Positions 58,370 through 64,000 of a stretch of DNA of 64,000 nucleotides are shown one piece after another. The stretch covers positions 30,052,001-30,116,000 of the forward strand of contig CM032230.1 in the NCBI GenBank assembly GCA_019009955.1. Direction: 5' to 3'. Under the pieces are notes generated by a model. The model saw nothing but the letters and a program-made list of their open reading frames with translations, searched no databases and was not told the origin of the DNA. Source of the stretch: Riptortus pedestris. Taxonomy: Eukaryota > Arthropoda > Insecta > Hemiptera > Alydidae. Positions within the stretch are counted from its first letter, which is position 1. The number at the start of each line of letters is the position of its first letter. The position numbers were made by a program, and so were the translations under genes.

Positions 58370-59530
58370 TTATACCTCAACTAGTACTTATTAAATACTT
58401 CTTAATATATTTAATTTAGAACAATTAGGCGTGATTAATTATACTGGTTTATTTTCATCGGATATTTTCTCTGCGGTTCTATCAACAAATCTTTTCATTT
58501 CAATAAGATTTCTATCTCATATTTTGTCCTGCGCTAGCTGAGAAATTGCTGGCAGACTATGAACCACAGAGGACCTTGAATAAAGGGAGTAACTGTAAGC
58601 CACGAAGAGGAAAGAAAAAAAAGACAAGAAAAAGGAAATAAATCTTTTGGCCTGGTTGTAAACACCTGGTAACAAGAAAGAAGGTAGGAAGGCAGAATTT
58701 CGCAAGCCATCTTCCCTTTCCCCGAGCAAGATTTATATTCGCCATAATGTAAGTAGAAGGGCGAATACATTTTATGAGAGCATGTCATGTATCTGAGAAT
58801 AAATGACGTCTACATCATGTAACGTACGCTCTTTATAAAATACGATACACTATGTCTGATCTCTCTGATTAATTTTTACGTTACAATAGTAAAGATAGTA
58901 GTTAGTATGTTTTAGTACATAACCAATTTTACAGGAAAAAAAAACCTGATAACAATTTATTACAAGACGTTAAATTCCGGAAATACGACATAATATGACA
59001 AAATGTTTTTACAACAATACAGAGCCTCTTTAGTTAAAAAAAATGTTATGTGCACTTTTGCCTAAAAAGAAATAGAAAATAAAATGTACCGAAAACTCGG
59101 TCTGCAAAATGAAAAGGAAAAATGAGAGAAGGAAAAGAAGACTCTTTAGTTCTATGGTTATCTGGTAGAATGCGGACTACACGTCTTTACAAAACAAATA
59201 GTTGTAGACCAATAATTGAAATAAATCAAAACCCTCAACAATAATAATGCAAATACATACATATAAATAAATAAAATAAAATAATTTCGACATTCAAATC
59301 AGATTAAAATAAATTTGGATAATAAATAACAGTGTCTGAAAGTGAAAACCTCTTATTTAGATGACATACTTAAACTCTAAGGACTTACATTAGATGAACA
59401 TATTAACATTTCATTAAATTTCCAATAACCTCGCCCTTCGCCCTTCGGCCGGAGACTTGCTCCATCTGGCGGGCCGATCTGTCCAGCCGTCTGGAAGGAG
59501 GTCAGTGACATACACACGTACGCTAGAATT
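58370..59530. other. Unclassified sequence
   Basis: Minus-strand frames at 58517-58788 follow a purine-rich tract and show no domain. A scrap of the TATCTCTGGAATATG family lies at 59155-59195. A GC-rich patch at 59430-59510 contains the direct repeat CGCCCTTCGCCCTTCGG. Confidence 0.35.
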
Positions 59531-59539
59531 ATGCATATA

Positions 59540-59890
59540 AAAATATAGATGTATTACCCTGTTAATGTTCTAGCCGTCGCAATTTTTGCTCGATCGTTAT
59601 CAAACTCCTTATTTAAACGTTTAACGTGAAAAGACGGGCCATGTTCTTCAGCGGCTGAAATCGCACAATTGGGAGGGGGGGGGGTTAGAGGGGAGGATTT
59701 TCGAAAATTCGAAATATCTCCGTTACTGTACGTCAGATAAAAATTTTGATATAGAACCAATCTTTATGCAAATTAAAAGATCTATAAACGTTGTCATGTA
59801 CATATTTCCACTGTCTTCAATATTAACCAAGATATGGGCATTTTTAGTTTTCGGCCTTAAGTAAACCCCCACTCCCGTTCGAATATAAAC
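59540..59890 (+). mobile_element. HINE-like interior fragment
   Basis: TTCTAGCCGTCGCAATTTTT, GGCTGAAATCGCACAATTGG and AAATATCTCCGTTACTGTAC belong to the inner block; both ends are missing. Confidence 0.75.
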
Positions 59891-59959
59891 AATTTAATAT
59901 AGCTTATAACCACGGAAGAACTAATGCTAATTCACATACCGAGTTTTGTTAAGTTCGGT

Positions 59960-59970
59960 TGAATATATAT

Positions 59971-60063
<93 letters not shown>
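59960..60063. repeat. Two (TA)n blocks around ACACATATA
   Basis: TATACACATATATAT occurs twice, each time leading into a TA run, suggesting a duplication of the microsatellite. Confidence 0.9.
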
Positions 60064-60067
<4 letters not shown>

Positions 60068-60069
60068 TA

Positions 60070-60880
60070 TTAGTTATAATATATATAATATTATTAGTAA
60101 GATTACTAACACTAATTGGGCTAAATTCCGGCTAAAATATGTATAAATTAGCAAATAAAATCTATCATAAATTGTTTTGCACGAACGTTACTATTTTTTA
60201 TAACTTCGGTCATAAGCCAAAATGATAAGATAAATACTTGGAATAAACTATATGTTGCTCTATGAAATAAAAATATGAAGGAAAAACTTTTTGGAAAAAA
60301 ATGTTTGCTCTTGAATTTCTAAGGCTCTACATAAAACATACCAATCAATCTCACATTTCGACATAAACGTGATTAAAATTTGTAATTTGTTAGAACTATG
60401 TCAACCAATTATTTATAAAACATAGAATTAGTATTTGAAAAGATTACACATGTATTAAACCACTGAGCACTAACTGTTTTACGTACATAAACTTTTTAAA
60501 AATAACTTATGACTCTTTTAGAACAAAAGTCACATATAAAGACATTTTCTCAAAATCCTTGCAACTTTTACATCTAAGTAGTCTCCCATGAGTGAATGGC
60601 ACGCCACCTTTCTCTGCTTTTTTGTTGCTATCTACTTTCTCCTTTAGGCCCATCTATCATTGTCACCGGGAAACGTGATCGATGTTATTACCAGAAACTT
60701 GACTAAAATTGGATTATCCTGACATCCTCTTTACTAACAAGATGGCTTTGTTTTATTCTTCGTTGTAAACATAATTCTTCTGACAAAAAATATACTAGTT
60801 GGATTTGGAGAAAAATGAGTTTGATATTACTTTGTCGTCTGCAAGGAATTCTTTTCTGTTAATTTGGAGTTTAATTTTTA
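60070..60880. other. AT-rich sequence, nothing recognised
   Basis: No frame or repeat assigned. Confidence 0.4.
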
Positions 60881-61130
60881 CCACTGATTTCTCTTAAGGG
60901 AAATCAGCTATTAAGCTTGTGTACACGAGGCGATTTTCGAAAGATTTCTATAAATGTCCATCTATCTACCAACCATATGATGAAAATGTGGTCCATTATG
61001 TATTTACCAAATTTGATATATAAGCGTTTCATGTAAAAACAAGAGGTCAAATTCACTGGCCGAAATCGGACCAGGAGAAGGGGTTTAAAGGGATGGAAAT
61101 AGAAAATTCTAAATATCTCTGTTGATATTA

Positions 61131-61270
61131 ATAAGGATAAATAAGAAGGCCAAGTCCTCTACTGTTTTTTAATATAATGCAGAGTGCACTTTCGGAGTCA
61201 ACGCTCCATCCTCAGTGCCTGCTGATTAAAGCTGCGTTACGTGGACCACGACCGCCGGGCGACTCCTCTA
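61131..61270 (-). mobile_element. Small retroelement (TATCTCTGGAATATG family) with TSD
   Basis: TTGATATTA is duplicated at 61122-61130 and 61271-61279; extended as CTCTRTTGATATTA it is 14 bp with one mismatch. On the minus strand the insert carries CTTTAATCAGCAGG, the hammerhead-like motif, then ACAGTAGAGGACTTGGCC and a TTATTTATCCTTAT end, as in 49292-49426. Its 5' end differs from the TATCTCTGG start and may be truncated. Confidence 0.85.
61178..61218 (-). ncRNA. Hammerhead-like motif, best-preserved copy (candidate)
   Basis: On the minus strand: GCA, CTGAGGA, T, GGAG-CGTTGA-CTCC, GAAA, palindrome AGTGCACT, C, TGC. All conserved hammerhead core bases (CUGANGA, GAAA, UH) are present. Stem I is GCA/TGC, stem II has four pairs, and stem III is a self-complementary octamer, as in minimal type I hammerheads thought to act as dimers. 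The single extra T before stem II is the only departure from the canonical layout. Confidence 0.5.
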
Positions 61271-61899
61271 TTGATATTAGTCGGATTAAAAAATTGTATG
61301 TAATCAATCTTGTTGAAAATTTATGTTTCTATAAATGTTGTTATTGTATTTTGTATCTGCAATATTAAACGATTCATAATTTTTTTTTTGTATTTAGCCT
61401 TATCTAAAAATAGCCACTCCTACTTGTATGATGTCATCAGTTAATGTTTTACTTTCTATACTAAAAATTTTTATTTGTTCAAGATCATACAAACTTTGAT
61501 CAGTACCAATCTGTTAACGCTGGCTGTCGTAATTTTTGTTTGATCGTTACCAAGCTCAGTATTTAAACATTTTACAAAAAACAAAAGATGAAGTTCCTTA
61601 ATTGCTAAAATGAAACGAAAGAGAATTTCAAAAATTTTAATTATCTCCGTTAATATACTATGTATTGAAAAATGGTGTAGGCAGGTTGGATGCTTGTTAG
61701 AAATGTAAAGTTTATGGTTGTGTTTAGGTTGTGGTTTGTATCTGTATTCACAAACATACATAGTTATTTTACTACTTTATTTTCATGCGCACATACGTAC
61801 ATTTTTTTCATAAATTCATAGTCTTATATCTTTTTATACAATACCTAAATTTTATTTTATAGAGGTATCTTCTTTACTAAAGAAATGATTCTGTGTACT

Positions 61900-62208
61900 G
61901 CTTGTGAAGTATCTTGTAAGGCCTATTTCATGTTTATTGGAATGTCTAATTCTTCGAGAATTGTTTGCTCAGATTGAGATTCCTCTATATGATAGAGTAT
62001 TGTGAGTGGAACGTGGCATATTTCGCATTGTTGGGTTAGTTATTAATTGTACGTGCGTAAGATTTGTGTGGCCTATAGGCATACTGGTAGTCACTACCTC
62101 TTCATTTCGATTGCCTCTGAAGGCACCGTCCCATTTCGTTGGAAACTTTTTTATATTGCGTAATTTGTTTCTGAGGTGTACTTCCTTCCACTTTGAATCC
62201 CAGCTTTT
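61900..62208 (-). pseudogene. LINE C-terminal remnant (I/Nimb-like or related)
   Basis: From about 62208 downwards the minus strand reads SWDSKWKEVHLRNKLRNIKK, then FPTKWDGAFRGNRNEEVVTT and SMPIGHTNLTHVQLI without a stop, followed after a frameshift by CEICHVPLTILYHI. The NKL..IK...W, R..EEVV.TR..IGHT.LTH and C..C.VPLT..H blocks belong to the segment after the RNase H domain in several arthropod LINEs. The upstream part is cut off by the HINE-like element at 62214. The plus-strand frame 62006-62308 is a shadow. Confidence 0.7.
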
Positions 62209-62213
62209 ATGGG

Positions 62214-62823
62214 AAAAAGTGCGCCACGCAGGAGCTGAGTCTACGAAGCAGATTTCCTACGTAAAGTTATACAATAGAGAAATCTCCATACGAGTGCCGA
62301 ACAGTTAAGGAAACGGCCGAACTAGCTTTGGACGAAGAAAAAATAGAAGCGTTTGGTCCGCTTGTCCGTTACACTTAATAAAAATGCAAATATCTCGGTT
62401 AATTTCAAGATAGAGAATAAATGTACATAACAATATTTATGGTAAACTAAATTTTCAATAATATTGTTTCTATACAATTTTTCGATCCGACTTATAGAAG
62501 CGGAGATATTTCAAATTTTCGAAATTCCCCCTTCTAAACCCCCCCCCCCTCCTCCCACTTGTCCGATTTCAGCCGTTAATGAACTTCATATTATTTTTTA
62601 CGTAAAAAGATTAAATACCGAGTTTGGTGACGATTAAATCAAAATTGCGATAGCTAGAGAGTTAACAGACAAATATGTGCATATATAAATATATAGTTTT
62701 CAACGGACCTCATTTTCGTCATCTCCTAGGTTGGATCGATGGACACATCGAGGAAAATTTTCGAAAATCGCTTCATGAGTATGACCTCAATAGCTGATTC
62801 CCTTAAGGGATTCCTTCTAAAAT
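62214..62823 (-). mobile_element. HINE-like element
   Basis: AAAAAGTGCGCCACGCAGGA to CTTAAGGGATTCCTTCTAAA. The TA core is very short (about 62680-62695). It borders the LINE remnant. Confidence 0.8.
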
Positions 62824-62824
62824 G

Positions 62825-63310
62825 ATGTATATCCAATGATACCGTGAATTTAATTTTCTGTACGTATTGATATAAGCACTCTTTTGTATCTTGGATATTA
62901 AGCGAGATATTTCTTAGTATTGTGCCTTCAGGAAGCCCCCACTCCTTACTCATGTCATATCATCTATAAACCACTTGTACCATGAAACACTTTGTTCTAA
63001 GATTGAATACTAATTACTGTTTTCGTTGAGCTTTTACTGAGTGATGTAGAGATTTCGCCGTGACGCCACAATTTAACCTCCTTCACTCTGATCGTTTATA
63101 TGATCTATATTTAATAGTTTCTTTCAACACCAACATTTTCGCATTGGGTAACAGAGTTTCTAATCGTCACATGTCCAACTAGTGTTTCGACTCCCGTATG
63201 CATAGGCATCTTATTACGGAGAATATAGAGAATATATTGCAGTTGAAATCTCAACAGCGCCATATAATAGCTCGTGGGAAATTTCCTTGTTTCCGCAGCT
63301 TCTGCGTGAG
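62825..63310 (+). mobile_element. HINE-like interior and 3' fragments, decayed
   Basis: GATATTAAGCGAGATATTTC, GCCCCCACTCCTTACTCATG and later CTCGTGGGAAATTTCCTTGT, CCGCAGCTTCTGCGTGAGCT follow the distal family order with gaps. Confidence 0.5.
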
Positions 63311-63593
63311 CTCATCCTCCCAAGGGCAAGCGTAACTCTTCAGCATGAGCTTTACCTTTGGATCCTCTCTATCCTCTTTATTAGTCGTTCAATAAAAGGT
63401 GGCTTCCTGGCTCTTATTGAATCACCCCCAGAGATCCCTTCCTTCATCCCCCACACTAGGCTCTTCCTTCTCACTCACTCACCCAACCTCCTCTTCTCCT
63501 ACTTTATTTACCGGATTTTTATCACTCCCTTTTTTACCACTCACTCTTTCTATTACTTTCCTAGTCCCAAGAAATACTCCATCTCTCTCTTCT

Positions 63594-63731
63594 AAGCAGA
63601 TTTCCCTGAAAAGAAATCCGCTATTGAGGTTGTACTCGTGACGATATTTTCGAAAAATTTCCCTTAAAACTTTATCAATTCTATCTAAGAATTGACTAAA
63701 ACGGGTGCTATTCAAAATTATATATATATAA
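63594..63731 (+). mobile_element. HINE-like 5' fragment
   Basis: TAAGCAGATTTCCCTGAAAA, TATTGAGGTTGTACTCGTGA and up to the point where its short TA core holds the mariner insertion. Confidence 0.7.
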
Positions 63732-63733
63732 TA

Positions 63734-63757
63734 CGAGGGGTGTACAGAAAGTTCTAA

Positions 63758-63807
<50 letters not shown>

Positions 63808-63982
63808 AATATATTTTCAACTTACATATTTTTATTTTTCAATATAGTCCCCCTCAACAGCAACGCACTTATTCCACCGCTTTTCCAACATCTGTAACCC
63901 GGTCAAAAAAAAATTGTTGTCAAAACCTTCCAAAACAACCTTGACAGCTGAGATCACCTTAGAACTTTCTGTACACCCCTCG
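63734..63982 (-). mobile_element. mariner deletion derivative with transposase C-terminus
   Basis: Ends CGAGGGGTGTACAGAAAGTT are perfect inverted copies over about 25 bp and are flanked by TA (63732-63733 and 63983-63984), the Tc1/mariner target. On the minus strand, almost directly after the 5' TIR, an open stretch reads VISAVKVVLEGFDNNFFLTG then LQMLEKRWNKCVAVEGDYIE + K and stop, the C-terminus of a mariner transposase (RW.KC...GDY). The DNA-binding domain and DDD catalytic region are deleted. A (TA)n at 63763-63805 has grown between the stop and the 3' TIR. It is 249 bp, non-autonomous, and could be moved only in trans. Confidence 0.85.
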
Positions 63983-64000
63983 TATATGAGGGGAGGGAGG

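Larger units (their letters stand above)
60882..61460 (+). mobile_element. HINE-like element interrupted by a small retroelement
   Basis: The 5' block (CTTAAGGGAAATCAGCTATT) and inner block are split at 61130 by a 140-bp insertion and resume at 61271. The 3' end is missing. More of the same interior in plus orientation lies at about 61500-61700. Confidence 0.75.

Overview
This is AT-rich, repeat-dominated eukaryotic nuclear DNA, most likely from an arthropod. The lineage call rests on mobile-element remnants: Jockey-clade and R1-type LINE pieces, a mariner deletion derivative, two elements with piggyBac-type ends, a Ty3/Gypsy integrase remnant and two solo LTRs. It is an inference and I cannot name the species. 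I see no rRNA gene, no true tRNA gene and no intact multi-exon gene. Nearly all long open frames are translations of (TA)n tracts or of repeats.

Three interspersed families fill much of the window. (1) A family with about 25 copies starts TTAGCAGATTTCCC, ends CTGCGTGACGGAC + TTTT, has asymmetric subterminal inverted repeats, a 3' hairpin and a (TA)n core at a fixed internal position. It resembles Helentron-derived HINE/DINE-1 elements and is called HINE-like here. (2) A tRNA-Leu-like SINE (SINE-A) has about 16 copies. (3) A second tRNA-derived SINE (SINE-F) has three copies.

Layout: 1-1.4 kb AT-rich; 1.38-1.96 kb piggyBac-type element; 3.1-5.5 kb SINE and two HINE-like copies with a perfect hairpin insert; 5.7-6.6 kb solo LTR; 6.7-7.6 kb non-autonomous Helitron; 7.6-9.1 kb SINE-F and an old HINE-like copy; 9.9-14.9 kb foldback element, Jockey remnants and an R1-type LINE end; 15.1-15.5 kb GC-rich island with a possible signal-peptide exon; 15.7-16.2 kb foldback element; 18.3-18.9 kb R1-type remnant; 18.9-31 kb mostly AT-rich sequence with scattered repeats and a second piggyBac-type element at 28.5 kb; 31.2-32.4 kb about 130-bp satellite; 33-50 kb dense SINE/HINE-like mosaic; 51.1-52.0 kb second solo LTR; 53.9-54.6 kb Gypsy remnant; 55-64 kb more HINE-like copies, a LINE end and the mariner derivative.

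The most interesting signal is a hammerhead-ribozyme-like core (CTGANGA, short stem, GAAA, palindromic stem III, TH) shared by several small dispersed elements, many of them foldbacks with 12-14 bp target-site duplications. The three-base stem I differs between families but stays complementary. Penelope-like elements and retrozymes are the known carriers of such motifs.
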